DNA from: Brachionus manjavacas
Taxonomy: Eukaryota; Rotifera; Eurotatoria; Ploima; Brachionidae
Assembly: GCA_019054805.1 (NCBI GenBank)
Contig: JAHQIY010000006.1
Location: forward strand, 6,138,001-6,202,000
Direction: 5' to 3'
DNA: 64,000 nt
The notes under the pieces were generated by a model. That model was not told the origin of the DNA, searched no databases, and saw only the letters and a list, made by a program, of their open reading frames with translations. How positions within the stretch are numbered: the first letter of the stretch is position 1; the number at the start of each line of letters is the position of its first letter. Both the position numbers and the translations under genes were made by a program. This document shows, one piece after another, positions 1-11,192 of the stretch.

Positions 1-1714
1 TTTTTACCAAACATCAAAAAGAATGGTGTACCTTGAATAAAATTATTTTATTCCAAATTCTAAAATTAAATATATTTATACCAAAATAAAGTATTATTCC
101 AAAAGTAAATGATACCATTAATTTGATGACCACACATTTTAATAAATCTAACACAAGCAAACTCTACGAAAAAAATTTTTTTATTTTTCGTATTTAAAAG
201 TAAAAAATGCTAAAAAATCTCTTACAGATTCCTTATTATTAGATTCAGTGTTTTTCTTGGAAAATATTGTGAACCAGATGGTCAAAATTTTGATTAAAAC
301 AGGTAATAAAATGAGCCCAAACGCCGGCATGTACATACCGATAGAAATATAATAATGCGATGAAGGCAGAAGATAGAAGAAAAAAGATTGGTGAAATCGT
401 TCCAGCAAATTGTTAACACTTCTTAATGTACTCTCAACAATTCTTGAAGTTTTGAGAACATTTTGCTTCTGTTGATTTCTTTTGGAGTTAGAACTAGTTC
501 TGGTGCCCGAAATAGTCAATGCTTCGATGCGATGGTTAAGGAAGTAACCATTTAATGAATTCGGTACCCCCGTGGCTTGTTTGAACATCATGTTCACAGT
601 GTTGAGTAATCCAGAAACATGGTCTACTGGTGGCCTATTATGGTAATATGAAAAATCATTTTTGGACGATTTTTCTGATTCAAGTGAGCATTCAAATTGC
701 ATAGATTTGCAAATTCTAATAATTGTATTGAACAAATCTAAATTCGGAAGTTTACCATTTGGTCCTTCTATTTTAATCTCCAATTTATTTGTGTTTATAT
801 CACTGAATTCTAAATTCAAAGCTGCTTGAATAGAGCCTCCTCTGGTTTTCAAACTTTCTGCCATTATGGCTTTTAAATTAATTTAAAAAAAAGAAAATTT
901 TTTTTTATACTTTAAACATACAATCCGAATGGGTTTCAAAGTAAGAATTGATCCAGGCTTGAATTCCAACATGTTCCATGTCAGTAGCCACAAATATCAG
1001 GTCTTTGGCCCAGTAAGGACGGTCTAAATAGCTAAGATATCATTTTTTGAAAAATAAGTATTTATTAATTTACTTTTTGCCAAATTGGCAAGAATGCAAA
1101 GTTGAGATATTCCGTATAAGTTGGGAACTTTTTTATTTTTTTTTCCAACTAGATAAATAGGCGCCGAAATTACAATCGATTCAGTTCCGTCTGCTCTCTG
1201 GGCTCTGCCGAATGCATACACATTTTTACCAGATTTTACATTTTCATTTTCCGAGCTCCAGAACGGATGAGTTAAATTAAAATCTTGTGTATAAGATTCG
1301 ATTTTAAGCTGATTAGCAAAAATGTCATGTATCAATTCCGAATTGTAGCTCTTACCGCTGTTATCATTGATTAGATTGAAAGAGGAAAAAAAATTAATTT
1401 TATTTACCCATTGGTTTCGTAAGCATCTTTTAGAAAATGATAATAATTGAAAATTGAATCAGTTGAGAAAATGTCAGAGCTGACAAGGCCTAAAATTTAG
1501 AGTTAAAAATTTAATCTAAAAATATTTAAACAGCTTCACCTGGTAGCAAGGCGTTTTCAGATATGTAAGTTCCATGGATTAACGCTTCATGAGGTAACAG
1601 ACAAAAATAAACTATGCCTGAAATATAGCCTAATATTGACAGCAATGGTCCGAATTTAATAATTTTTTCGAAAATTTTTGTTTTTTTATCTGTATCGCTA
1701 TTGTAAAGTGACAT
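1..1714 (-). CDS. GPAA1: GPI transamidase subunit GPAA1/GAA1 (5' part, runs off left edge)
   Basis: GPAA1 is the ER-membrane subunit of the GPI transamidase complex that presents the GPI lipid and substrate during anchor attachment. My coding exons on the minus strand are 1714-1540, 1489-1408, 1357-1074, 1023-922, 869-226 and 163-32; the phases join without a stop and the introns are 49-63 bp. The product begins MSLYNSDTDKK, has a membrane segment at about residues 20-40, then the M28-peptidase-like luminal domain. Family landmarks seen: YISENAL, YWAKDLIF, GKLPNLDLFN, LLERFHQSFFFYLLP and the following hydrophobic stretch. The splice 922/869 uses a GTATGT donor. An open frame continues past 226, but a GTAAGA donor there plus a hydrophobic exon at 163-32 reads better. 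The last third, with most membrane spans, lies outside the window. Identity is firm; exon 6 is less so. Confidence 0.86.
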
Positions 1715-2231
1715 CTTAGCAACTAAATATTATCAAAATGAATCAAAAGAAAAATTATGAAATATTTTAGTTTTTGGTGCAAAAAATAGGTATTTTTTGA
1801 TCAAATTTGACAAATTCAAATTAATTTAAATTTTTAATTTGTGCAAAATTCTTGGATTTTATTATTTTAATTTAGAAATTTTGTTATTTGGAAAATATTA
1901 ATTTGTAGCAGTATTTAAGCATTTGTGGCAAGCACTGATAATCACTTACATTTTTGTTGTAAAGAAATTCACAAAGAATGTTAAAAAATAACTATTTTTA
2001 AATTCTAATTTAATTCCTAAATCTTTATTTGGTCGAATTAAGGGACACTGTGTCTTTTACATGTATAAAAAAAGAATATTTAATCAATTAATAATTTTTA
2101 TTCATTTTAAATAAATAATTTTTTGCAAGAAAAATTTTCATCGTTGTTCAAATTATCGATGACGAACTATCGTTTATTTAAATGTATAATAGCATATTTC
2201 GAAGATAACAAAAAACTTAATTTTTTTAAAG
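1715..2231. other. Divergent intergenic region between GPAA1 and an MIT gene
   Basis: AT-rich spacer between the GPAA1 start (minus) and the MIT-domain gene (plus). It must hold both promoters and probably the first exon of the MIT gene, but I cannot place either. ATGs near 2159 and 2193 do not join to the next exon in phase. Confidence 0.4.
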
Positions 2232-2618
2232 ATTGGAATCGATTTATTAACCAAGGCGGCTAATGAAGAAAAAAACGAAAACTACATGGAAGCCTTACGT
2301 TACTATCAAAATGGATTAAAACTTTCGCTTCATTTACTTAAATGTAAAAAAAAGTATTTTAGAGTTTAAATTTAAATTTTATTTTCAGATGAGATGTCAA
2401 GTGAACGGCTCGAGGAAGTTACTCGAGAAAAATTAGCGAAATTCTTAACACATGCTGAACAGTTAAAATTGAATCTAATACCTCGCCATGATATTCTATC
2501 TTCAAGTTCAACAGATGAATTTGCTTTGGTTGATTATAAAAAAATAAAATCTGAAAATGAAGAATTTGAATTAGTTTTTGATGATGAACTAGATGTGATA
2601 AATTGTTTAAAACTCTAA
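2232..2618 (+). CDS. MIT-domain-only protein, divergent VPS4-type (first exon not found)
   Basis: Two exons are clear, 2232-2343 and 2389-2618, joined across a 45-bp intron (CTTAAAT|GT .. TTTTCAG|AT). The product has an MIT three-helix signature: KAANEEKNENYMEALRYYQ, then YEMSSERLEEV and FLTHAEQLK. The first of these exons is 112 nt with the same phases and splice context as exon 2 of VPS4 at 13.3 kb and of its truncated copy at 11.7 kb, so the three share an ancestor. After the MIT domain there is no AAA ATPase but a unique acidic tail of about 50 residues (FELVFDDELDVINCL) to a stop. MIT domains bind C-terminal MIM helices of ESCRT-III proteins. The start exon by homology should be a short 5' exon ending in phase 0; I could not place it, so a decayed copy is possible. 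Confidence 0.6.
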
Positions 2619-3050
2619 TCAAACTAGTTTAAGCTAAATTAAAATTTCATAGATAGAAGAATTATATTTCACTCTTTTGACTATCTGTTAAAAGCTTTGT
2701 TTTGAATCAATTAGTTTGGTATTTTTTTAAGACAAATATTCTTCAATAAAAAGACAAATTGATCACGATTATATTTCGGTCATTTGTTAATTATTCTCTT
2801 TTTTTTATTCCTGAAATTTATTTTTCCTGGAAAAAATCCACGTTTTTTTATTTCAAATTATTCCCAAATTAAAATATATCCGAAAATAACTAAATAAAAA
2901 ATAAACCAAAAAAGAAAATTTACACGATTTTTTGTTAGCGTTATTTAGGACAAAAAAAATGTAATTTTTGATTTAATAAAAATTTTTAAACAATTAAAAA
3001 TAGAGAAAAAAAAAGATTTATTTTGAAAAATTCATGAGCAATTTGGACTT
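2619..3050. other. AT-rich intergenic stretch
   Basis: No ORF, repeat or RNA gene recognised. AATAAA at about 2745 is a likely poly(A) signal for the MIT gene upstream. Confidence 0.5.
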
Positions 3051-3052
3051 AG

Positions 3053-3089
3053 AAAAGATAGACGCACTGGTCTATCTTTTCAGTGCGTC
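3053..3089. repeat. Two interlocking inverted repeats (A-B-A'-B')
   Basis: AAAAGATAGAC (3053-3063) pairs with GTCTATCTTTT (3070-3080) around a 6-nt loop. GACGCACTG (3061-3069) pairs with CAGTGCGTC (3081-3089). The two stems share GAC, so they exclude one another or could form a pseudoknot. Both pairings are exact. Confidence 0.8.
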
Positions 3090-3240
3090 TGGGCTGGTAG
3101 AACGACCGGCTATAAATCGGTTTTATACAAAACCGACTTTAGATTAGAGCCAATTTTAAAACCGGCTCTGTTCTCAAACCAGTTTTTTAAATCGGTTCTG
3201 GATTCAAGCCAGTTTCTAAGACCGGTTAAACGGGCTTGAA
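3090..3240. repeat. GC-richer degenerate array of ACCGGTT-like motifs
   Basis: About 150 bp with repeated variants of AACCGGTT, ACCGGCTCTG and AATCGGTTCTG on both strands in otherwise very AT-rich DNA. It resembles the subterminal motif arrays of hAT-like or other DNA transposons. No coding frame is open through it. Confidence 0.45.
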
Positions 3241-3518
3241 ATTTTTTTAAGGGATGTATTTTTTTGATCTACATAAATAATTAATTGAATAATATAAAAT
3301 AAAAAAAAAATCATCTAAATTAATTTTTTGGAAATTTAAAAAATAATTGATTTCTATAATTAATAAACGATATACATATCTAATTAAACTGAGATTAACT
3401 CATTTTTGGTTATTTAAATTAATCTTTTAGTCATCAATATTAATTAAATTATTTTTAAAATTAATTTATTGATTGATTAAAGGGTACAAAAAGGGTACAA
3501 AAAGTCTGGATTAATATA

Positions 3519-4122
3519 ATGGAGTTTGACAATAGTCAATTGGCTTACGATTGGATTCAACAACAAAAAATCTGGTCATATTTAAGAGATTATGATACAG
3601 ATTAAGGACGTAAAGATGTTTACCGTTGCAATCTTGTCAAAAGACGTGGGCCACAATGTCAAGCGGAAATATGTTTACTTTACAAAGTCACAACGTTAAG
3701 TTAACGCTTTTTAATAATGGTAATCAGCACAGAGATGATCAAATATTAGAACAGCAGACAAAAACTGGAATAAACGAAGCTACAAAACACTATATACAAA
3801 CCTGTTTAGATCAAAAAGTCATGTTACCAAAAGCCATAATAGCTAGTATAAGACAAGAGCAAACAGTCAATAATTGTTTAACAGTGCCAACATCTATTCA
3901 ATTGAACAATTATTTACAAAAACTGAAAAAAAAGGTTCAAATGGTAATATTTATTTTCCAAGCATTATCAAACATTTCAAAGAATACGAATCTATACCAG
4001 TGGAAGATATAGATAAGCCATTCTTTATCACCTATCAAGTTAAAATCGATGAGTTGGATATGGTTTCTAATTGCCCGGTAGACCAAAAATTTCGGAAATT
4101 AATTAATTCGGTTATCAAGTAA
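3519..4122 (+). pseudogene. Degenerate FLYWCH/MULE-type transposase N-terminus
   Basis: From the ATG at 3519 the frame reads MEFDNSQLAYDWIQQQK and is stopped at about 3603; downstream frames continue with DVYRCNLVKRRGPQCQAEIC and then FNNGNQHRDD. The spacing C..C..H.H with YRCN at the start is the FLYWCH/WRKY-like zinc finger at the N-terminus of Mutator-like transposases, and GINEATKHYIQTCLDQ is the helical stretch that usually follows it. At least two frame changes and a stop are needed, so the gene is dead. A MULE C-terminal fragment at 10.3 kb may come from a related element. Function of an intact copy: DNA binding by transposase. The weakest part is the 3' end (3994-4122), which I do not recognise. 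Confidence 0.5.
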
Positions 4123-4244
4123 TGATAACAAAAACGTTATCATTACAAAATGTTATCAAAAAAAAATAAAATATGGTTAGTAATGTCAACACTAAATACA
4201 ATAATTTATAAATATTCAAAAAAAACATTTGAAAATTACAAATT

Positions 4245-4925
4245 TCCTGGCTTATAGTTTTTAGCTATTTCTTTAAGAATTTGTTCATAAGCTTGATTAC
4301 GATCAGTTGTACAGCTATTATTAAATCTGCATACGTATTCATCAATTTAAGATTGTATCATGCTTCGAGTGCAACCATTCATTTCTTTAAATTTAGCTTT
4401 GCAACTTCTCCAAAGACTCTCAATTCTATTTGTGCATGTTCCTAGCAAAAAACATTATTAAATTTTTTTTTAAATTTCATTTTATGAATAATTTGTAAAC
4501 CTGTATCTGAATCGATAAAATTCAGACTATGATTTTCAGTTTGGTGCTGAAAATTTTTAAAACTTGAAATTTTGTTATATGAAGGCCATTGGTCAGAATA
4601 AATAATAGTTCCAGACTCACACTTATTATAAATAATATTAATTAATGTTAAATAATTTTTTTGTTCGAAGTTCAATTCAATCATGCTAATAGTTTTCGAA
4701 ATTGTTAATTGAGCAGACTAAAATTTGATATGAGTTAAAATAATAGCAGGCGATTTCTTAAACATTGAAAAAAGGAATCTCTTATTGTTGATTTAAATCG
4801 GCCACAAGAAGAACATCGCCAGTAAATCAATTTATTTTTTGATTCTTTAGAATGCTTTTGTAAATAGGAATCCATCACTTGATTAATCTATTTACATTTA
4901 GGGTTCACACAAAAGCTAGGAGGCA
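4245..4925 (-). pseudogene. Merlin/ISXO2-like transposase remnant
   Basis: Read on the minus strand: a zinc-ribbon piece with C-x2-C (CVNPKCK) followed by YWRCSSCGRFKSTIRDSFF near 4800-4925, then the DDE core with GTIIYSDQWPSY and ENHSLNFIDSDTG (4684-4490), then TNRIESLWRSCKAKFKEMNG and a C-terminal helix to about 4245. This order is that of the ISXO2-like (Merlin) transposases. There is a nonsense codon (MIQS*IDEYV) and several frame changes, so it is inactive. No terminal inverted repeats were identified around it. The identification rests on the ribbon and the DxW..Y and NHS.NF motifs. Confidence 0.65.
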
Positions 4926-4929
4926 AAAC

Positions 4930-5640
4930 AAGTCAAAATTTAATAATCTTTTGAAAAGTTTTGAATTCTAAACTCTCTTTAATGTCAATTTTTTCATTTT
5001 ATAAATTGAATTTTTTTCTAACTCATTAGTGATTCATCTATCAATTTTCATCGATTAATCATCGTTTTCTTTGTGACTAAGTAGCTCAGTACAGATTTAC
5101 AAATAAATAGACAAATAAAATTCACGAGTAAAAATTATTTCATGGATGCTTTATAACACAATCTATATTTCCTTTTACGTCTCAAATTTCCTCAATTTTA
5201 AACTTTTTTTACTTAAAAATTTCAAAATTCATTTTATGATATAAAATTCTTTTTCTAAATAAAATTTATATTCATCTCTATATATCATTTTTAATTTTGA
5301 TAATAATTTTTTTAAAAATGCTGAATGAATCCAAACTATAAAATAAATTTTAAATAGCCTTTTTAAAATTACTAATTAAATTTATTATTGAATATAATTT
5401 ACTAATTAAAACATTAAAGCCAACGATCAGCTTTACAAAATTTCATTCGCCAAGTACTCGTTTTTCAAAGGAAACTATTTTGCTCTAAAGTCGATTGATT
5501 GGCAAAAAAAATATTTAAACTATGACTAACACTCAATGTTCAAAAAATTTCAAGATATATACATGTCACCTAGCAAGATTCATCCGAAATGGTTATCTAA
5601 AGACTTAAAAAAGTAATGAAAAAAAAATTTGAGCTTTTGT
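4930..5640. other. AT-rich spacer between transposon remnants
   Basis: No gene or clear repeat recognised; short ORFs look like chance openings. Confidence 0.4.
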
Positions 5641-5868
5641 TTAAGAGCAAATCGTCATCACAAAATTTATTACAAAAAAAACATCAAAAGAAACAAAAAC
5701 CATGACCAAACTTGCAGTAAAAAATTCCAAATCGACTAAATAGCCAAATTTAAACACGAACCGAAAATACTCAAATCTTATATAAACAGTCAAATTAAGT
5801 TCAAATTGAAAATTCAAACATCGAATCTTGCCAATGGTGTGATAACACTTGACAATTAGGAAATTTAA

Positions 5869-6711
5869 AACCACCTTGCTAATTATAAAAATAATGACAA
5901 AGTCACAAAAAAAATTCCAAAAAATGCGTATATCCAAGGACATCCAGTTTCGATTGAAAGAGTTGGAGAACCCCGATGTCGCTTTTGCCAAAGTACGGAA
6001 CATAAAGTAATACACTGCAAACTCAAAGACCTAAAATGTGTCAAATGTAATGGACGTGGGCATACTGCACCAGAATGCAACCTAGGAAGACGAATTGCCA
6101 AGTCAAACGATGATCATCTATTTGATGATGGTGAAGGAGTAGAAATCTCAGTAGTTGACGAAATTGAACCCCAAATCAACAAAAATACATCCCAGTCTAA
6201 TAATTTGAACAACAAAAACGACCAAAACACACAAATGATGACGAATGTGGACACAAATGGTGACGAAGTTAATTATCAATCACGTCAATTTGGGAATAAT
6301 TCCCCCTCCAATGAAAATTCTAGCTCAAACGGAATGCCATTACCAAATATTCAAACGCCATTTGGACACACACCTTTGGGACAATTACCTACAATTAATA
6401 CTCCAAATAAGGCACCTGACCTTTTTAATTTTCCAGCAATTAATTTCCCAATCCGACCTAGCCCAACACGTCTGTTAAGCGCTCCAATGATATCAAGATT
6501 ATCAAAACCGGCTAAGACAAATCGGACTCGAATGCTTTGCCAAAAGTCCACTCCAGAAAGTGTCACTGGGAAAAAGGCTCGGACTAGCAGGAAAAACAAC
6601 AAAAACACCAAAAACAAAGAAAACGAAGAAAGTATGGACTTTACGGACAAGGAAATTGAATCAGAAGCATCAAAACTTCTCAATCTCAGTTCAAGCAAGC
6701 CAAATTCTTAA
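5869..6711 (+). pseudogene. LINE copy A ORF1, gag-like zinc-knuckle protein (5' broken)
   Basis: The frame is open from about 5869 to the stop at 6709 with no early ATG. Two CX2CX4HX4C knuckles are seen in a row: CRFCQSTEHKVIHC and CVKCNGRGHTAPEC. The rest is Asn/Ser/Pro-rich with a basic patch (GKKARTSRKNNKN) and an acidic end. In Jockey-type LINEs this protein coats the RNA and escorts it to the target. The N-terminal RRM-like region expected before the knuckles is missing or frame-scrambled upstream. The stop lies 73 bp before the ORF2 ATG, unlike copy B where they overlap. Confidence 0.7.
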
Positions 6712-6784
6712 TTAATTTCAATTTTTCTTATTAAATCTTATTTACTTATTTATTATATTTTTATTTAATATAAATTTTTATAAA

Positions 6785-9591
6785 ATGTCTAAAAAAAACC
6801 TTAAAACGCCTGTTCTTAAAATTGTCCATTGGAACTGCAATTCACTGTCCAACAAAAAAGAAATTCTTGAGCTTCTAATTATTAAACACCAATCCGACAT
6901 AGTCATGCTAAATGAAATTAAGTTAGATAAACAAAAAGCAAATAGTTTACTCAATATCAGGGATTATCTGAGCATACACAAATATAGAAATTCTAGAGGG
7001 GGTGGGGTTGCAGTATTAATAAAAAATAATGTTGAGTTTAATGAATTGGTAGAACTCGATTCACTAAACTTTGAAATAATTGGAATTAAAGTCCCGGTAA
7101 AAATTGGTTCCCTAAGGAAAAACATTAACTTAATAAGTATTTACCAGCCACCAAATCATAAAAATCTATTAGACCCTAGTATATTCGAATATATTGAGAA
7201 ACACTTCGATTACTAATATTTATAATTGGTGGTGATTTAAACTCGAAGCTAAGTAGTCTAGGTAACAAAACTAATGATAATGGTAAAATTTTGGAAGATA
7301 TTTTAGAAGACCCACGTTTTCTAATAGTGAATGACGACTGTCCTACCTTTACACTTAGTCATCGTGATTACTCCTCTGTTTTAGACCTCCTCATACTTAG
7401 CAGTAATTTAGGCTCACATTTTAATTTTTTTCGGGTAATAGACGATGACTTGCTAAGCGATCATTTTCCTATTGAGCTTGAACTTGGATTTGAGCTACTG
7501 AAAATTGAAAGTAATCACAGATCTCCTCTCAATTACAGGAAAGCTAACTGGGAAAAATTTAAGAGAAGTCTGGACTCTTGTGTTTTTGACTTGCTGTCAG
7601 GTGACATAAATCACATTAACAGTCAAATTTCTACTCAAATACTAGAAGCAGCAAATTCTGCAATTCCTATATTTCCACCAAAAAAATTTAAAAAATCACT
7701 TCCGGCCTACATAGCTAATTTCCAAACGCAAAGTGTTAAAAAAAGTCAAAAACAAGACAAGGTTAACCAGGGCGGAGTGTAATAAGCTTACTAATAAAAT
7801 CAGATCTAAAATAGAAAAATTCAAAAGCAAGAATTGGGATACATTTCTTAAGTCTCTTGGGCCTAATCCAAACTCTTCCCGTTCTTTTTGGAAAAAAGTT
7901 AATTCGTTTAAAAAAACTCCTCCGGCAATGTTATCTCCAAACTGGTCCTCAATTCAAAAGAGTTTAACACAGATTCCGAAAAAAGTACACTTTTTAAAGA
8001 GATTATTGGGGAAACCTTTACTCAAGAAAGAAATGATTCCTTCGACAATGACTTACGAGACATTGTCGAAGATTTTGTATCAAATAAGGATTATCTGAAA
8101 GGCAATCATTATTTGAATGCCGAAAAGTCTTTTCCTAAAATCACAATTGAAGAACTAAAAAAAAGCATTAGAAAACTAAAAGACGAGTCAGCCCCTGGAC
8201 CTGACAACTTATGTAACCGTATGTTGAAAAATCTCCCTGACCCGTTCATAATCGGTCTAGCGAGTTTTTTCAACCTCTGTCTAGCTACATCCGAAATCCC
8301 AGATGCTTGGAAAACATCTAAAATAACAATGATCCCAAAAAAAAAGTTAGTTCTGACCCGTCTAAATACCGCCCAATTAGTGTCACTAGCTGTCTTGGAA
8401 AAGTTCTTAAAAGGATTATTACAAGTAGTCTTTACAATTTCCTTGAAAACAAGAGTCTTATCTGCAAGGATCAGTCTGGCTTTAGGCAGCATCGACGAAC
8501 CTCCGACAATTTGGTGTTTTTAACTCAAAAGGTCTCTGAAACTTTAGTTAGAAAGAAAAAAGTATGTTCCCTCTTCTTCGACATCTCTAAGGTGTTTGAC
8601 AAGGTATGGCACAGTGGATTAATCTACAAACTTACCAAAATTGGGGCCCCTCTCTACATTCTTGAGTGGGTGGTTAACTTTTTAAAAAATCGAAGTTTTT
8701 TTGTGAAAGTAAATAACTTTGTCTCGGATTCAGGTTCCATAGATACTGGAGTTCCCCAGGGTGCAGTCATTAGTCCTTTACTCTTTACTATTTTTATTAA
8801 TGATATCCCCAAGCAGGACCAAAAAAACCACTCATTTTCCTTGTTATTTGCCGATGACCTGGTGACCTTTTTTGTTTTTAAAAAGTATGGGAACATTACT
8901 AACATTATAAATAACTATCTTTAAAAAATTGCAGCTGTGGCTACAAAAATGGAGGCTAAAGATGTCCCCAGAAAAATGTAGCTTCATTTTTTACTCTGGT
9001 AATCCGTCAAAAAACATTAAGCTAAGTCTAAAACTATTTGGAAAACAAATACCCTACACTGACTCCCCAGTCTTCCTTGGAATAAAATTTGACCAAAGTC
9101 TTTTTTTCAACTCCCAGGTTGAACTCATTCGTTCTAGATGTCATGATCGCGTAAATTTAATTAAAATTTTGTCACACAGATCGTGGAAGTTAAATAAAAA
9201 AACCTTAATTGGAGTCTATAATGCACTTATAGGTAACATTATAGACTATAGTTTTTTCATCTTATCCCGTGTCTCCCAGACAAACATTCAAAAACTGCAA
9301 GTAATTCAAAATACATGTTTTAAATCAATCTATCACTTACCTTATGACACACCTTCTATCAAACTTTCTGGCCTTCTCAAGGACCAAAAGGTTGTTAGAA
9401 TTGAGTCTAGACTCAGAATTCTGCTCGAAAAATACATAAAAAAAAGTTTAATATGTGAAAACACACTCATTACTTCACTCATAAAGGATTATATTGATGT
9501 TTTTGTTGAAAGCTCAAGAAGTTCTGAACTTATAACCCTTCTTTGTAAAGTCTCAAATGAGCTATTTCAATGGACAACTGTTTTTCTGTAA
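6785..9591 (+). pseudogene. LINE copy A ORF2, endonuclease/reverse transcriptase (frameshifted)
   Basis: Begins MSKKNLKTPVLKIVHWNCNSL. Endonuclease motifs: HWNC, LNEIKL, GGDLNSK (about 7226), LSDHFPIE (about 7460). Reverse transcriptase motifs: SAPGPDNLCNRML, ITMIPKK, FFDISKVFDKVWH, TGVPQGAVISPLLF and FADDLVTFF, then LGIKFD and a C-terminal region to 9591. The reading frame changes near 7215, 7760, 7970-8100, 8350, 8500 and 8925, so no enzyme can be made. A full copy would nick DNA and prime reverse transcription from the nick. Confidence 0.8.
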
Positions 9592-9691
9592 CATTTCCGT
9601 TTTCTTTTTCAACTTCTAATGTCATTTTATTAATTTAATTAATTCAACACAACTTTTTATACGGACACTTTTTTAAAATTTTAAATACCAA

Positions 9692-9721
9692 AGGCGAAAG
9701 GAGTTCCATTACTCAAAGCCT
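9692..9721 (+). repeat. Stem-loop in the 3' UTR of LINE copy A
   Basis: AGGC..GCCT encloses GAGT..ACTC around a 6-nt loop, just before the AT-rich tail. It is in the position of the 3' hairpin of copy B and could be the template signal for reverse transcription, but this is inference. Confidence 0.4.
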
Positions 9722-9834
9722 TTATTTCTTTTGAAATATTAAATAAACTATTAACAACAACAAACAGAAATACACTAAATTTCCAGTCACTTACAAACTA
9801 AATATGCAATTTCGAAAAAAACTCTATTACTCTC

Positions 9835-10240
9835 ATCGTTTAGAGACAGAGTTCATCCTTATCCTCTCAGAGCTTTTCGTGTGGTATTTTACCAATATTC
9901 AGACATTCATTAAAACTAAAAAACTAGGCTAACTCCTGTAATTTTGGAAATCGGCAGAATTTAGTCCAATCTACAAAAAAAGAACCGAAAACTGATCGAA
10001 CAAACTACCGACCAATCTCCCTAACATCATTACCGTTTGAATTTCTTGAAAATATCTAAAAAAAAAAAGCCATAATAAAACACTTGATAGATAACAACTA
10101 AACATCTTGAACTCAACACGACCTTGTTCAAAAAAATCATGCGAAACCAATTTACTCGAAGCTATCGACATTAAAACTGAGACACCAAACCAAGGTCATA
10201 ACATTGATTTGATATTTCTTAAGAATGGTACCAAGTGCAG
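9835..10240 (+). mobile_element. CR1-like LINE reverse-transcriptase fragment, degenerate
   Basis: Shifting frames give FWKSAEFSPIYKK, NYRPISLTSLPFEFLENI and CETNLLEAIDIKTE, matching the start of the reverse transcriptase seen better at 22.6 kb (NYRPVSLTS, TNLLETLD). Short, stopped and frameshifted; both ends abut unrelated sequence. Confidence 0.55.
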
Positions 10241-10241
10241 A

Positions 10242-10550
10242 TGTTTAGAAAATCGACAATCCTGTCATGAAAAATGTGAAACAGATGATAATATTATTGA
10301 CCAAGAATATACTAATAGAATTTAAAAAGACTAATAATTATGTGGAGGCATGGCATAATGTGTTTTGCAATTTGCTAAATAAGCACCCATCCATATACCA
10401 TTTGGTTGGAAAGTTCAGAGAAGAACAGAAACGTTCTATGGATCTTTTTGTTCAATATAAACGTTAGCCAAATTATATTGTATTGGATGAGCGTATTCGA
10501 GAAATAGTTAAAAATTATTTTAAGTATTATCTCGAATTTAATAATTTTTA
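10242..10550 (+). pseudogene. MULE-type transposase C-terminal fragment
   Basis: The frame NNYVEAWHNVFCNLLNKHPS, then LVGKFREEQ, a TAG at 10465-10467, and YIVLDERIREIVKNY is the C-terminal part typical of FLYWCH-containing Mutator-like transposases (N-N-x-V-E-x-W-H). A Cys-rich piece CRCLENRQSCHEKC precedes it in another frame. No catalytic core is present. It may be the other end of an element related to the N-terminal remnant at 3.5 kb. Confidence 0.55.
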
Positions 10551-10770
10551 ATAATTGAGACTAATCAATTATTTAATGATCTTTGATGTTTTTTGAACTT
10601 GCTAATTATAAATTAGTGCTAATTTAATCGATTTTTTTTAAATTAATCGTTTTGGCAAATGGTCTTCAACTTACCTAAATGAAAAGTTATGCACATAACC
10701 AAATCGAATATGAGCAAAAAAAGAAGTAATTTGCTAATTATACAATTCTTTACATAGACGATTTAAGACG

Positions 10771-11063
10771 AAGTACGGTTATAACGAAGTCACTGGGGGA
10801 ATCCAAAAGCAGTTCGTAATAAACGAATTTCGTTTTATCCAAAAAAGAGAAAATAATGTTATTTTTAAAGTTTTTATTAATTTAAAAAGCATAATCTAGT
10901 ACAATAAATCATAATTCATAAATCAGAAATCAAAAAAATTATTTTTTAAAATAATCCAATATTGTTTTTTGTTTGTTTGGTCTTGTTCTGCCAAATATAG
11001 AATTTATTTTCGTTAAAAACGAATTTTCACTATAAGCGTGTTCGTTAAAAACGGACTGTACTG
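10771..11063. mobile_element. Pogo/Tigger-like MITE remnant
   Basis: The left end has AGTACGGTTATAACGAAG and the right end, on the opposite strand, has CAGTACAGTCCGTTTTTAAC, with further TTCGTTAAAAACGAA motifs inside both ends. The CAGT tip with TAACGAA subterminal motifs is typical of pogo-like ends. The interior is AT-rich and has no ORF. The ends are imperfect, so it is old. Confidence 0.45.
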
Positions 11064-11192
11064 TATATACCTGAATCACTTAACCAAGGCTCCGTTCCGA
11101 CCTCTTTTAATTTTTATATACGATTTAATTATTGAAGGCTCAATATATTACCTAAAGAAAACTCTATAAATCATTGTTAATAGAAAATTTTT

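Larger units (their letters stand above)
5866..9770 (+). mobile_element. Two-ORF non-LTR retrotransposon (Jockey-like), dead copy A
   Basis: A nearly complete LINE with a gag-like ORF1 (two CCHC knuckles), an ORF2 with AP endonuclease and reverse transcriptase, and a 3' UTR ending in an AT-rich tail near 9770. It is a divergent relative of the element at 30.3-34.5 kb: same ORF order, KANW motif after the endonuclease, and FADDLVTFF in the reverse transcriptase. The 5' end is not defined; ORF1 has no start codon and opens after a stop at about 5866. Many frameshifts make it inactive. Confidence 0.8.

Noticed and set aside
181-225. Open frame at the end of the GPAA1 exon as its true C-terminus
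   Set aside because: The family continues with several membrane spans; a GTAAGA donor and a hydrophobic in-phase exon at 163-32 fit better.
5641-6015. 124-codon ORF on minus
   Set aside because: Antisense to LINE copy A ORF1; the CCHC knuckles on plus explain the openness.
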